DNA of 15,915 bases from Spirochaetia bacterium (GCA_900769325.1 CAAGGF010000089.1:1-15915); one strand, 5' to 3'. Counted from the stretch's first letter, positions 5,559 to 13,773 are shown. The notes: generated by a model from the sequence alone, not told the origin. Made by a program: numbers and translations.

Positions 5559-6839
5559 TTAAGTTCTGTAATCACCGTTTATTTTTACATAATCATAAGT
5601 CAAATCACAGCCCCATGCAACGCCAGAAGAAGAACCGTCACCACACTGAATTAAAATTTCTACGGCTTCTTCGCTCATAATCTGTTTTGCTTTTTCTTCA
5701 TCAAAAGAAATCGGGGAACCATCTTTATAAACCTGAACGGAATTTTCACCGTGAACTGAAAAATCATCGTAATTTTCAAAATACCGTTCTGCATTTTTTT
5801 TGCTTGTAAACCAGATATTAACTTTTTGAGGATTAAACTCGATTCCGCTGTATCCCATTGCGCACAAAAAACGCCCGAAATTCGCATCACAGCCGAACAT
5901 TGCAGCTTTTACAAGCGAAGAAGAAATTACCTGTTTTGCAAGCGCGCGAGCATTTTCTTCTGAAGAAGCGCCGTTTACCGTGCACTGAACTAAACGAGTT
6001 GCGCCTTCACCATCGCTTGCAATTTTCATCGCCATAATTCTGTTTACTTTGTTTAAAGCCTCTAAAAAAATGTCAAAATCTTCACCTTCGGCTTTAATTT
6101 CAGGGTTTCCTGCCATTGCATTTGCAAGAATTAAAAGAGTATCGTTTGTAGAAGTGTCTCCGTCGACAGAAACGCAGTTGTATGTAGTTTTTACAGACTC
6201 TTTTAAAGCCTTTTCAAGCATGGAAGAAGAAATTGCACAGTCTGTAGTAATAAAGCCGAGCATTGTTCCAAGATTTATGTGAATCATCCCCGAACCTTTT
6301 GCCATAGTTCCGATGTGGCATTTTTTTCCAGAAAGCGTAAATTCTACGGCACATTCCTTATATTTTGTATCTGTCGTCATGATTGCACACCGTGCATCTT
6401 TGTGCCCTTCTTTTGAAAGCGAATTTTTTAAATCGTTGATTTTTGCTTCGATTTTTTCAAAAGGAAGCTGCATTCCGATTACGCCGGTTGAACAGACTGC
6501 AACATCAGAAGAAGAGCATCCTGTAACAGAAGAAACTGCTTCTGCCATTTTACAGGCAACGGCTTCGCCTTGTTTTCCAGTACAGCAGTTTGCATTTCCG
6601 CTGTTTGCAATTACCGCCTGAAGTTTTCCGTCTGAAATATTTTTCTGCGTAAGTTTTACCGCTTCAGCTTTAATTCTGTTTTGCGTAAAAACTCCTGCTG
6701 CATTACAGATTTTTTCAGAATAAATTAAAGCGACATCACAAGTTTTTCGAGATTCTTTTATATGGCATAAAACTCCCGATGCTAAAAAACCTTCTGCTGC
6801 CGTAACTCCGCCTTCAACAAATTTAACATTGCCTTTCAT
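5559..6839 (-). CDS. argJ: Bifunctional glutamate N-acetyltransferase / amino-acid acetyltransferase
   Basis: Moves the acetyl group from N-acetylornithine to glutamate (and in bifunctional forms uses acetyl-CoA), closing the acetyl cycle of arginine synthesis. It is 426 residues, the normal size. ANSGNANCCTG (78-88) and STGVIG (117-122) supply the oxyanion region. KGSGMI (181-186) precedes the self-cleavage site. The nucleophile of the beta chain is Thr192 in GTMLGF; the residue before it is Gly191, where the family usually has Ala (MATML). The longest frame begins with GTG at 6848. ATG at 6839 is preferred because GGAG lies eight bases before it and overlaps the GTG. It follows panD by about 47 bp and precedes argB, with no clear promoter of its own, so the CoA operon may read into it. 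Confidence 0.95.
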   Translation of the reverse strand: MKGNVKFVEGGVTAAEGFLASGVLCHIKESRKTCDVALIYSEKICNAAGVFTQNRIKAEAVKLTQKNISDGKLQAVIANSGNANCCTGKQGEAVACKMAEAVSSVTGCSSSDVAVCSTGVIGMQLPFEKIEAKINDLKNSLSKEGHKDARCAIMTTDTKYKECAVEFTLSGKKCHIGTMAKGSGMIHINLGTMLGFITTDCAISSSMLEKALKESVKTTYNCVSVDGDTSTNDTLLILANAMAGNPEIKAEGEDFDIFLEALNKVNRIMAMKIASDGEGATRLVQCTVNGASSEENARALAKQVISSSLVKAAMFGCDANFGRFLCAMGYSGIEFNPQKVNIWFTSKKNAERYFENYDDFSVHGENSVQVYKDGSPISFDEEKAKQIMSEEAVEILIQCGDGSSSGVAWGCDLTYDYVKINGDYRT

Positions 6840-6886
6840 ATTCTGCACTCCAAATAAAAATTAAATTTTCTTTTTTTTAATTATCC

Positions 6887-7237
6887 CTAAATAACATTTT
6901 TTATAGAATTGTCATCATTTAAAAGAACGATTTTCGGTTTCCATGCATCTGCCTTATCTTCTTCAATGTGAGTATAAGTTACGATTATAACTTTATCACC
7001 GCAAGCAGCTTTTCTTGCAGCAGCACCGTTTAAGCAGATTTCACCTTTCTTTCCCGGAATGATATAAGTTGAAAACCTCTCGCCATTATTTACATTTAAA
7101 ACATCGACTTTTTCATAATTGTGCATATTGCACGCTTTTAAAAGTTCTGTGTCAATCGAAATAGAACCTTCGTAATTTAAATTTGCATCAGTAACAGTTG
7201 CCCTGTGAATTTTTGCCTTTAAAACTTCAATTTCCAT
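6887..7237 (-). CDS. panD: Aspartate 1-decarboxylase (pyruvoyl enzyme precursor)
   Basis: Decarboxylates L-aspartate to beta-alanine, the amine substrate of PanC. It is 116 residues. The self-processing site is Gly24-Ser25 in YEGS, at the same positions as the Escherichia coli enzyme; Ser25 becomes the pyruvoyl group. Lys9 in KAKIHRATVT, Arg55, Thr58 and Tyr59 (RFSTY) and NGAAAR (71-76) are the active-site set, Arg-Thr-Tyr shifted by one from E. coli numbering. GGAGG lies four bases before ATG. It is the last gene of the pantothenate/CoA block, 39 bp after coaX. The maturation factor PanZ is not present here; most bacteria outside the enterics do without it. Confidence 0.97.
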   Translation of the reverse strand: MEIEVLKAKIHRATVTDANLNYEGSISIDTELLKACNMHNYEKVDVLNVNNGERFSTYIIPGKKGEICLNGAAARKAACGDKVIIVTYTHIEEDKADAWKPKIVLLNDDNSIKNVI

Positions 7238-7276
7238 AATACCTCCAAAAAAACGCTAACCATATAAATAGAAAAC

Positions 7277-8047
7277 TTACATATTCATTTCTACTGCACA
7301 TTTTACGCCGAACAAAACAAGTTCAGGTGAAAGTTCGTCGAAAAGACCATACTGATTAAAAATCCGCGAAAAACCGCCTGTTCCTATTACAAACGGCTTT
7401 GAATCGTGAAAAATATTTTTTCTATAAAGATAGATGAATTCTTTTATTGCTCCTGCATTTCCGTAAAAAAGCCCGGACTGAATTGCTTCGATTGTACTGT
7501 TTCCGCAAATATGTTCAGGTTTTATGATTTCTACTGATGGAAGTTTTGCAGTTCCGTTTGCAAGAGCCTCAACGCTGATTTTTATACCCGGAAGAATTGC
7601 ACCTCCAAGATATTCTTTATTTTTTGTAACGCAGTCGATAGTTGTTGCAGTTCCCATATCGATTATAATTAAATCTGTTTCAGGGTGAAGGTTTACAGCC
7701 CCGATTGAAGCGGCAATTCTGTCTGCCCCAATTTCTTTTGGATTTGCATATTTTAATTTTAAACCAGTTCTGATTCCGGCTTGAATGAAAAGAACATCTT
7801 TTTTAAAATATTTTTTCATTGCGCTTGAAAGAGAATAATTTATAGAAGGAACTACGCTACAACAGCCTATCTGAGCAATTTTATTGCAGTCAAAACCATT
7901 TTCGCGTATTACAGTCCTGAAAAAAATTCCGATTTCGTCAGAACTAGTTCCCATATTAGTAGTTCTCCTGAACTGAAAAACTAATTTTTCGCCATCAAAA
8001 AGTCCGCCTGTAATCTGTGTATTTCCAACATCAATTGCCAAAAGCAT
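7277..8047 (-). CDS. coaX: Type III pantothenate kinase
   Basis: Phosphorylates pantothenate to 4'-phosphopantothenate, the first committed CoA step. It is an ASKHA-fold enzyme of 256 residues. DVGNT (6-10) is the phosphate loop, GADR (107-110) carries the catalytic Asp109, and DMGTATT (130-136) is the second phosphate motif. GGAILPG and GTGGF follow. Type III kinases are not feedback-inhibited by CoA and need a monovalent cation (family knowledge). The frame is open 37 codons further, inside coaB, but alignment and AGGA eight bases upstream fix ATG at 8047. It overlaps the end of coaB by 17 bases, which suggests translational coupling. Confidence 0.96.
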   Translation of the reverse strand: MLLAIDVGNTQITGGLFDGEKLVFQFRRTTNMGTSSDEIGIFFRTVIRENGFDCNKIAQIGCCSVVPSINYSLSSAMKKYFKKDVLFIQAGIRTGLKLKYANPKEIGADRIAASIGAVNLHPETDLIIIDMGTATTIDCVTKNKEYLGGAILPGIKISVEALANGTAKLPSVEIIKPEHICGNSTIEAIQSGLFYGNAGAIKEFIYLYRKNIFHDSKPFVIGTGGFSRIFNQYGLFDELSPELVLFGVKCAVEMNM

Positions 8048-8729
8048 TTTTATTTCCTGTTTTAAAAATTTCTTCAATTTTTTGTGCAAGTTCAGAAAGA
8101 TTTTCTGTTTTTCCAAGAATTTGAAGATTTTTCCCAAAAATAACGCAAGGATGAACAAAACCGTTTATTTCGCTTAAATCATTTGAAATTACGATGTCAG
8201 GTTTTAAATCATCTTCTTTATTGGAAATGAAAACTTTTTCAACGGCAGTCTTGCGCTCATCAAACGAAGCATTGCTTGTAAGTTTAAAAGCACATACAAA
8301 ACTCTTTTTATTCGTCCATGATTTTATAAAATCAATGAGTTTGGGATTTTTCTTTAATTTGATTGAAACTTCAGAGCCGGAAGAAATCTTTTTAACCTCA
8401 CCGGCATCGTATTCTTTTGAATCAATGATTATTTTATCTGGAGAATAATCGCTTACCGCCGCTGAATGAATTATAATATCGTAAAGCTCTGTTTCACATT
8501 CAGAGTGCAGAAGATTTTTTAAATCTGAAAACGACTTGTATTCATAAACTTTCACATTTTTATTTTCAGGCATAACAGAACGATGTGAAGTTATAAGAGA
8601 AACAGAATGTCCTTTTTCAGCAAAAAAAGTTGAGAGAAATGAAGAAGTTCTTCCCGTTGAAAAATTACAGATACTCCTTACATCGTCAATTTTTTCTTCG
8701 CTTCCGCCGCCGGTAATGAGAATTTTCAT
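8031..8729 (-). CDS. coaB: Phosphopantothenate-cysteine ligase, stand-alone
   Basis: Joins 4'-phosphopantothenate and cysteine using a nucleotide triphosphate. It is 232 residues and holds only the ligase domain; in most bacteria this is the C-terminal half of CoaBC. ITGGGSEEKIDDVRSICNFS (5-24) matches the family start. HSAAVSDY (about 87-94), KLKKNP and FKLTSN follow. The FKLTSN form recalls the FKLET motif of stand-alone ligases more than the GFAAET of fused ones. ATG overlaps the coaC stop in ATGA (8726-8729), and GGAG lies five bases upstream, so the two halves should be made in step. Confidence 0.93.
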   Translation of the reverse strand: MKILITGGGSEEKIDDVRSICNFSTGRTSSFLSTFFAEKGHSVSLITSHRSVMPENKNVKVYEYKSFSDLKNLLHSECETELYDIIIHSAAVSDYSPDKIIIDSKEYDAGEVKKISSGSEVSIKLKKNPKLIDFIKSWTNKKSFVCAFKLTSNASFDERKTAVEKVFISNKEDDLKPDIVISNDLSEINGFVHPCVIFGKNLQILGKTENLSELAQKIEEIFKTGNKNAFGN

Positions 8730-9274
8730 TTAATCTCCAGTAAAGTATTTTCAATTATTTTAAAAGCATCTTCAGGTTCTAAAAGACGACCTTCACCGTC
8801 AGTTCCGCATGCAAGTTTACCTTTTGCACACGGAAGAATTATCGCACCCCATGATTTTAATTTTTCCAAAGACTCCTGAACCGAAGGATGAAAAAACATC
8901 TGTGTATTCATCGCTGGAGCAATCAAAAGAGGTTTTTTAAAATTATTTGCAAGACAGCAGGCACCGAACAAATCATCTGCAAGACCGCATGAAAGCCTGT
9001 TTATCGTATTTGCACTTGCAGGATAACTGATAATCAAATCTGCCCAATTTTGTGCAAGGTAAATATGAGAAATCGGATTATCGTTTTCAAACATGCTGAA
9101 CTCAATTTTATTGTGACTCAAGCCTTCAAAACTCGCCTTCCCCACAAAATGAAGTGCATCTTCTGTTGGAATTACTTTTACATCATAACCGTTTTTCACA
9201 AGCATGCTGATAAGCGAACATGATTTAAAAGCTGAAACAGAACCTGTAACATTAAGAAGAATATTTTTTTTCAT
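8726..9274 (-). CDS. coaC: Phosphopantothenoylcysteine decarboxylase, stand-alone
   Basis: FMN-dependent flavoprotein that decarboxylates 4'-phosphopantothenoylcysteine to 4'-phosphopantetheine. It is 182 residues. The FMN site starts GSVSAFKS (11-18), the catalytic His is His70 in SHIYLA, PASANT (85-90) and GLADDL (97-102) follow, PAMNTQM (120-126) clamps the substrate, and Cys156 in LACGTDGEGR is the reducing Cys. The usual Trp after PAMNxxM is Phe. AGAGGTGG lies before ATG. It follows panC by 21 bp. Confidence 0.94.
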   Translation of the reverse strand: MKKNILLNVTGSVSAFKSCSLISMLVKNGYDVKVIPTEDALHFVGKASFEGLSHNKIEFSMFENDNPISHIYLAQNWADLIISYPASANTINRLSCGLADDLFGACCLANNFKKPLLIAPAMNTQMFFHPSVQESLEKLKSWGAIILPCAKGKLACGTDGEGRLLEPEDAFKIIENTLLEIK

Positions 9275-9295
9275 ATAGCCACCTCTTCCTTGATT

Positions 9296-10045
9296 TTATA
9301 CATTATCAATTAACCTTACACCTTCAAGGAAAACAGCACCGTAAAGCCTTCCGTTTAATTCAGTTATGTAATCGACTGTAAAACCGTTTTCTTCAAGAAG
9401 AGCCTGCTTATCTGAAATTGATTTTTTAGAAACAAGAATTTCGTGGAACAAAGGAGCCTTTTTTAAGCCTTCTTTTGAAAGTTTTCTGTTACGGCTTGAA
9501 AGGGCAAGGCCGGATTCTTCACGGACAATCGGACAGGGAACAATATTTACATCAAGGAAAAACGCCTTGACCATTCCTTTTAATAAAGTCATCTGCTGAA
9601 AATCTTTCTCCCCAAAATATGCGTTATTCGGTTTGATAATATTGAAGAACTTCATCACGACTGTCAGAACTCCGTCAAAATGCCCCGGACGCTTTTCGCC
9701 GCAGAGAACTTTTGAAAAATCAGTTTCAATGACTTTATATTTAAAATCATCTGGGTACATAACTTTGTAATCGGGGGCAAAAAGATAATCTACAGCGTTT
9801 TCTTCAAGAAGCTTACAGTCATCGTTAAAATTGCACGGATAAGTTTCCAAATCTTTTTTGTCATTAAACTGCGTAGGATTTAAATAAATGCTTACGACCG
9901 TGATTTCGTTTTCGGATTTTGAACGCTTTACAAGGCTTATATGACCTTCGTGAAGTCCGCCCATAGTCGGCACAAAACCAATTTTTTTATTTTTTACTGA
10001 ATCATAGATTTTTTTCCATTCTTCAACGCTTTTTACGATAACCAT
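9296..10045 (-). CDS. panC: Pantothenate synthetase (pantoate-beta-alanine ligase)
   Basis: Condenses pantoate with beta-alanine using ATP through a pantoyl-adenylate. PTMGGLHEGHISLV (26-39) holds the HxGH motif (His32, His35). YLNPTQF (54-60), CGEKRPGHFDGVLTVV (115-130), FGEKDFQQ (144-151) and the KMSKS-equivalent SGLALSSRN (178-186) are all present, and it ends EGVRLIDNV. At 249 residues it is roughly 30 shorter than usual; the shortening is in the C-terminal small domain, with the catalytic parts intact. AAGGTG precedes ATG by a few bases. It is eleven bp after panB. Confidence 0.96.
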   Translation of the reverse strand: MVIVKSVEEWKKIYDSVKNKKIGFVPTMGGLHEGHISLVKRSKSENEITVVSIYLNPTQFNDKKDLETYPCNFNDDCKLLEENAVDYLFAPDYKVMYPDDFKYKVIETDFSKVLCGEKRPGHFDGVLTVVMKFFNIIKPNNAYFGEKDFQQMTLLKGMVKAFFLDVNIVPCPIVREESGLALSSRNRKLSKEGLKKAPLFHEILVSKKSISDKQALLEENGFTVDYITELNGRLYGAVFLEGVRLIDNV

Positions 10046-10056
10046 TTTTTCACCTT

Positions 10057-10836
10057 CTATTTTGATTCACTTTCACCAGGAAAATTGAGATTTTTTACAT
10101 CGCTGTTAAAACTGTTGAGAGCATTTTTTACAAGTTCCGCTCCATTTAAATAATGACGGACAAAAAACGGCTTGAAAGTTGAAAGACCAAGCATATCCTG
10201 AAGGACAAGAACCTGTCCGTCTACATCAACACCAGAACCAATTCCGATTACAGGAACAGAAAGCAAATCTGCAATTTTTTTTGCAAGAGTCTGCGGAATA
10301 CATTCAACTAAAACGGCAAAACAGCCTAATTCTTCTGCTTTTTTTGCCTCGTAAATAATTTTTTCTGCCGCTTCTTCTGTTTTTCCCTGCATTTTGTGTC
10401 CTCCAAAAGCCTGAAAAAACTGAGGAGTGAGCCCCAAATGAGCAATAACTGGAATTCCGCTTAAAATAATTGATTTTAAAATTTCTTCCTGACCGTAAAC
10501 GCCTTCAATTTTTACAGCATTTGCCCCGGAAACTAAAAGACGACCTGCACAGTCTACGGCGTGAGCAAAACCTTTTCTTGTAGATAAAAACGGCATATCA
10601 GAAACAATGAATTTTTTAGTTTTGCTTCTTACGCTTCTTGTGTGTTCTTCAAGCCACTCCATTTTTGCAGGAATCGTGCTTTCTTCTCCATGCATAACAT
10701 TGCTGCAACTGTCCCCGATTAAAATGCAGTCTACATCAGAAGAATCAACGATTTGTGAAAAAGTTGAATCATAGCAGGTTATCATCGAAATCTTTTTCTT
10801 TTCCTGCTTGAATTTCAAAAAATCAAGAACTGTCAT
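10057..10836 (-). CDS. panB: 3-methyl-2-oxobutanoate hydroxymethyltransferase (ketopantoate hydroxymethyltransferase)
   Basis: Adds a hydroxymethyl group from methylenetetrahydrofolate to alpha-ketoisovalerate, giving ketopantoate. It is 259 residues. GDS (41-43) and SDMPF (79-83) bind the metal, Lys109 and Glu111 lie in VKIEG, HLGLTPQ (133-139) follows, the catalytic Glu is Glu178 in VECIP, and GIGSGVDVDGQVLVLQD closes the barrel. GGAGG lies nine bases before ATG. It is first gene of the six-gene CoA block; 102 bp separate it from guaA. I see only weak promoter-like strings there (for example TTGCGT-17-TAAATT). Confidence 0.96.
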   Translation of the reverse strand: MTVLDFLKFKQEKKKISMITCYDSTFSQIVDSSDVDCILIGDSCSNVMHGEESTIPAKMEWLEEHTRSVRSKTKKFIVSDMPFLSTRKGFAHAVDCAGRLLVSGANAVKIEGVYGQEEILKSIILSGIPVIAHLGLTPQFFQAFGGHKMQGKTEEAAEKIIYEAKKAEELGCFAVLVECIPQTLAKKIADLLSVPVIGIGSGVDVDGQVLVLQDMLGLSTFKPFFVRHYLNGAELVKNALNSFNSDVKNLNFPGESESK

Positions 10837-10938
10837 AGTACCTGTCCTCCAAGATCAAGTCTATAAAATTTTTTCACCTTAAAAAATTTAAAGTTTTATT
10901 TGAATCGACGCAAAAAGTCGCCGTTCATTTTTTTTAAA

Positions 10939-12816
10939 TCATTCCCAGCCGAAAGTTGCAGGCGGTTTATTTGTAATGTCAAAAAATACTGCATCGACAA
11001 AATCAAGACCTGCAATTTTTAAAAGAATTTGTTCAAGCAATTCTTTTGGAAACCATGCAAAACGTGCCGTCATTACATCTTCTGAACAGACTGGCCTTAA
11101 AACAAAACTTGCGTGATTTTCTGAAGATGCATAAGGAAGGTCAATCGTCAAATGCTGAAAAATTTTATCATACCAGCCGGAAGAATGAAGTTCAGAAAGA
11201 ACTATATTATCAACTTCGCGAAGCTGGTCAAGCCGTTCTTTTGTGCAGAACCCCTTCTGAAGGTGAAAATCTTCATCTTTTAAAAGCGGATTCTGATAAA
11301 GTTTTATTACAGTTCGATTTAAGAATTTAGAACTGTTTGTAATTGAACTTGATGCACTTTCAAGTTTTTCCCGACTTTTTGGAATATGGAAAAATCCGTT
11401 TCCTTCAGGTTTAAATGTAAGACATGCAGGAAATCTGTAAGTCCTGAAATCTCCCTGAACACCGACTGAACGGCATGGAAGGACAGATTTTTTTATGAAT
11501 TTTGAACAGTTTTCACAGAACTGGTCTAACAAAACAGAATCAAGTTCTTTCTGTGCACTTAAAAATTCTTTTTCATCTTTTTCAGACAAAGTTTCTTCAT
11601 CATTGCACAAAACATTTATAGAAAGACCTGGACCCGGGAAAGGATGTCGCATTACAAGGCTTTCATCGAGACCTAATTTTTTCCCGATTGAGCGAACTTC
11701 GTCCTTGTATAATTCTTTTATAGGTTCGATTATAAGGCCTTTTTCAATTAAATTTTGAATACCCTGAACGCGGTTGTGATGAGTTTTTATTGTGTTTGAA
11801 TTTTTTGTTCCGCCTGACTCAATAATATCAGGATATAAAGTTCCTTGCGCTAAAAGCCAGTCATCTTCGTTTAAGTTTAATTTTTCAACAACTTTGTTTC
11901 TTACTGAAATAAAAGTTTCCCCGACTGCCATGCGCTTTTTCTGCGGGTCGGTAAGACCTTTTACAGCATCAAGGAAAACATTTGAAGCATCTTCTACGAT
12001 AAAGTTATTAAAACCGAATTTTTTATACGCCTCTGAAACATTTTTTGATTCATTTTTACGCATAAAACCATTATCGATGTGAAGACCTAAAACCCTCTCC
12101 TGCCCTAAAGCATTATTTAAAAGTGCAAATGTAATTGTAGAATCTACTCCGCCGCTTAAAAACAGAAGAACTTTTTTATCTTTTGCATCTTTTTTAATTC
12201 CGTCTAAAATAACCTGTAAAACAGTGTCCTGATCCCAGTTTTTTTCCATCTTGCAGAATTTTGCAAAATTTTCAAAAATTTTATCGCCGCACGGAGTATC
12301 TTTTACTTCGCAATGAAACTGAAGTGAAAACCGTTTTTTTAAAAGGTTCTGTGTTGCGGCAAAACGACAGTCTTTTGTTGAACCGACCGCTTCAAAGCCT
12401 TCTCCAAGAGCAAAAACAGCGTCCTGATGGCTCATCCATACCTGCTGCACACTATCAATGCCTTCAAAAAGAGGACATTTTACATCGGGATTCAATTTTA
12501 ATTCTGCAAAACCGAATTCTCCGACATCTGCCTTGGAAACTTTTCCGCCGTAACCTAACTGAACTATATAATGCCCATAACACAACCCTAAAACAGGTAT
12601 ATCAAGGTTTAAAATTTGAGGATTGAACTCAGGAACTTTTTCATCGTAAACAGAACTTGGACCGCCTGAAAAAACTATTCCACGACAATTTTCAAATACA
12701 GACAAATCCGCTGAAGGAAGTGCAATTTCTGAATAATAACCGAGCATACGGAATCTTTTTGCAATAAGATGAGCGTACTGACTTCCGAAATCTAAAACAA
12801 CAATTTTAGAACGCAT
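10939..12816 (-). CDS. guaA: GMP synthase (glutamine-hydrolysing), long form
   Basis: Makes GMP from XMP, ATP and glutamine. The amidotransferase domain has Cys79 (GLCYGHY), His168 and Glu170 (LQFHCE; the usual Pro between them is Cys). The ATP pyrophosphatase loop is SGGVDS (221-226). HHNRVQG and RHPFPGPGLS follow. It has 625 residues, about 100 more than typical bacterial GuaA. The extra length is in the C-terminal dimerisation part between the GVQGD block and the end TNKPPATFGWE, and it resembles the long human-type enzyme (VGVQGD, a second copy of the domain). ATG at 12816 is chosen because AGGA lies eight bases before it and the protein aligns from IVVLDFGSQY; a TTG at 12870 has no support. 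Confidence 0.95.
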   Translation of the reverse strand: MRSKIVVLDFGSQYAHLIAKRFRMLGYYSEIALPSADLSVFENCRGIVFSGGPSSVYDEKVPEFNPQILNLDIPVLGLCYGHYIVQLGYGGKVSKADVGEFGFAELKLNPDVKCPLFEGIDSVQQVWMSHQDAVFALGEGFEAVGSTKDCRFAATQNLLKKRFSLQFHCEVKDTPCGDKIFENFAKFCKMEKNWDQDTVLQVILDGIKKDAKDKKVLLFLSGGVDSTITFALLNNALGQERVLGLHIDNGFMRKNESKNVSEAYKKFGFNNFIVEDASNVFLDAVKGLTDPQKKRMAVGETFISVRNKVVEKLNLNEDDWLLAQGTLYPDIIESGGTKNSNTIKTHHNRVQGIQNLIEKGLIIEPIKELYKDEVRSIGKKLGLDESLVMRHPFPGPGLSINVLCNDEETLSEKDEKEFLSAQKELDSVLLDQFCENCSKFIKKSVLPCRSVGVQGDFRTYRFPACLTFKPEGNGFFHIPKSREKLESASSSITNSSKFLNRTVIKLYQNPLLKDEDFHLQKGFCTKERLDQLREVDNIVLSELHSSGWYDKIFQHLTIDLPYASSENHASFVLRPVCSEDVMTARFAWFPKELLEQILLKIAGLDFVDAVFFDITNKPPATFGWE

Positions 12817-12874
12817 ATAATTTCCTGTCAAAACAATTATTGAAGCAGCAAAAATTAAAATCACTGCCAAATTT

Positions 12875-12912
12875 AAACGGAATTTTAAACTTTCATACTT
12901 AAAATTCCGTTT
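12875..12912 (-). promoter_or_regulatory. Perfect 14-bp hairpin at the 5' end of the guaA leader
   Basis: AAACGGAATTTTAA (12875-12888) and TTAAAATTCCGTTT (12899-12912) are exact complements around a ten-base loop. The predicted guaA start lies at about 12911, so the message would begin in this stem. A 5' terminal stem commonly slows mRNA decay. No U-run follows on the minus strand; a T-run follows on the plus strand, so it could alternatively stop plus-strand transcription. I recognise no purine riboswitch. Confidence 0.6.
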
Positions 12913-12917
12913 TTTCT

Positions 12918-12946
12918 ATAATACCGAAATTCAATGCCTCTGTTAA
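12918..12946 (-). promoter_or_regulatory. Predicted sigma-70 promoter of guaA
   Basis: On the minus strand TTAACA (12946-12941, 5 of 6), 17 bases, TATTAT (12923-12918, 5 of 6). It gives a leader of about 95 bases to the guaA ATG. It lies in the 162-bp gap after the FabG-like gene. Confidence 0.6.
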
Positions 12947-12978
12947 GGGAAAAACGATTTTAAAAATTCGTTTAATCC

Positions 12979-13719
12979 TTATGCCCTTGCCGCTCCGTCA
13001 ACATGAAGAACATCACCTGTTATGTAAGACGCTAAATCGCTTGCAAGAAACAAAAATCCATTTGCAATGTCTTCAGGAGTGCCCATTCTTCCAAGCGGAA
13101 TTGATTTTATAAGCGGTTCAATCATCTGTTTTGGAAGATTTTTTACCATATCTGTTTCTGTAATTCCAGGAGCAACGGCATTAACCCTTATTCCAAATGG
13201 AGCAAGTTCACGGGAAAGTGAAACCGTAATTCCATTTACTGCAAATTTACTTGCAGGATACATTACCCCAGACGGCTGACCGTACATACTTACCATTGAA
13301 CTTGTATTTAAAATTACGCCTTTTGTTTCTTTTAAATACGGAACAGAAACTTTTGAACAGACAAAGACAGCCTTTATATTTAAATCTGCAATTCTGTCGT
13401 ATTCTTCGATGGAAAATTCTTCTAATTTTGAATGTGAAGAAATTCCTGCATTATTTACAAGAACATCGATTTTTCCAAAATGAGATTTTACTTCTTCAAA
13501 GGAATCTTTTACCTGTTTTTCATCTGTTAAATCCGGATAAAGACCTATAATTTCGTAAGATGAATCCTCGTTTTTTAATTTTTCAACAGCGGCCAATGCA
13601 GATTCTTTTTTGCTTCCGTAAAGGGCAACTTTTGCACCGTTTTTAAGGAATTTTCTTACAATTTCAAAACCGATTCCGCGGGTTCCGCCCGTTACAATAC
13701 AAACTTTTCCTTTTAACAT
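12979..13719 (-). CDS. SDR-family oxidoreductase, FabG-like
   Basis: A short-chain dehydrogenase of 246 residues. The NAD(P) loop is TGGTRGIG (10-17), NNAG follows (about 88-91), and the catalytic set is Ser in NTSSM and YPASK (Tyr-x-x-x-Lys). The end, LFLASDLASYITGDVLHVDG, fits 3-oxoacyl-ACP reductases. The active-site run reads SKF where FabG usually has SKA, and the ASDLAS-IT-VDGA ending also recalls hydroxysteroid dehydrogenases such as BaiA, so the substrate is open. No other fatty-acid gene is nearby. GGAGG lies six bases before ATG. It is flanked by a terminator upstream and a guaA promoter downstream, so it is probably a single-gene transcript. Confidence 0.88.
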   Translation of the reverse strand: MLKGKVCIVTGGTRGIGFEIVRKFLKNGAKVALYGSKKESALAAVEKLKNEDSSYEIIGLYPDLTDEKQVKDSFEEVKSHFGKIDVLVNNAGISSHSKLEEFSIEEYDRIADLNIKAVFVCSKVSVPYLKETKGVILNTSSMVSMYGQPSGVMYPASKFAVNGITVSLSRELAPFGIRVNAVAPGITETDMVKNLPKQMIEPLIKSIPLGRMGTPEDIANGFLFLASDLASYITGDVLHVDGAARA

Positions 13720-13751
13720 AATGAGCCTCCAAAATAAAAATCTTAAAAAAA

Positions 13752-13760
13752 ATTATAACA
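13752..13760 (-). promoter_or_regulatory. Extended -10 promoter of the FabG-like gene
   Basis: Minus strand TGTTATAAT (13760-13752) is a perfect TGN plus TATAAT. No good -35 is found at 16-18 bases (TTTCAT at 16 is weak), which extended -10 promoters tolerate. It lies between the ilvC terminator and the gene. Confidence 0.55.
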
Positions 13761-13773
13761 CAACTTTTTAATC

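Noticed and set aside
5528..5575. GTG-started extension of ArgB overlapping argJ
   Set aside because: Low-complexity Lys/Leu/Asn residues, no binding site; ATG at 5527 has AAGGA.
8048..8158. 37-codon extension of CoaX inside coaB
   Set aside because: It would overlap coaB by 128 bases and lacks alignment; AGGA before the ATG at 8047 decides the start.
10837..10938. Terminator and promoter between guaA and panB
   Set aside because: Only a four-base-pair stem (CGAC/GTCG) and weak promoter-like strings are seen; not enough to call either.
11046..12626. Plus-strand frames opposite guaA (and similar frames opposite other genes)
   Set aside because: They are shadows of well-supported minus-strand genes with no binding sites or recognisable domains.
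12817..12870. TTG-started extension of GuaA with a hydrophobic stretch
   Set aside because: No binding site, GuaA is cytosolic, and the family start is the internal ATG with AGGA upstream.
12817..12911. Purine riboswitch in the guaA leader
   Set aside because: Only a single long AT-rich hairpin is seen; no three-way junction with conserved loop sequences of the purine class.
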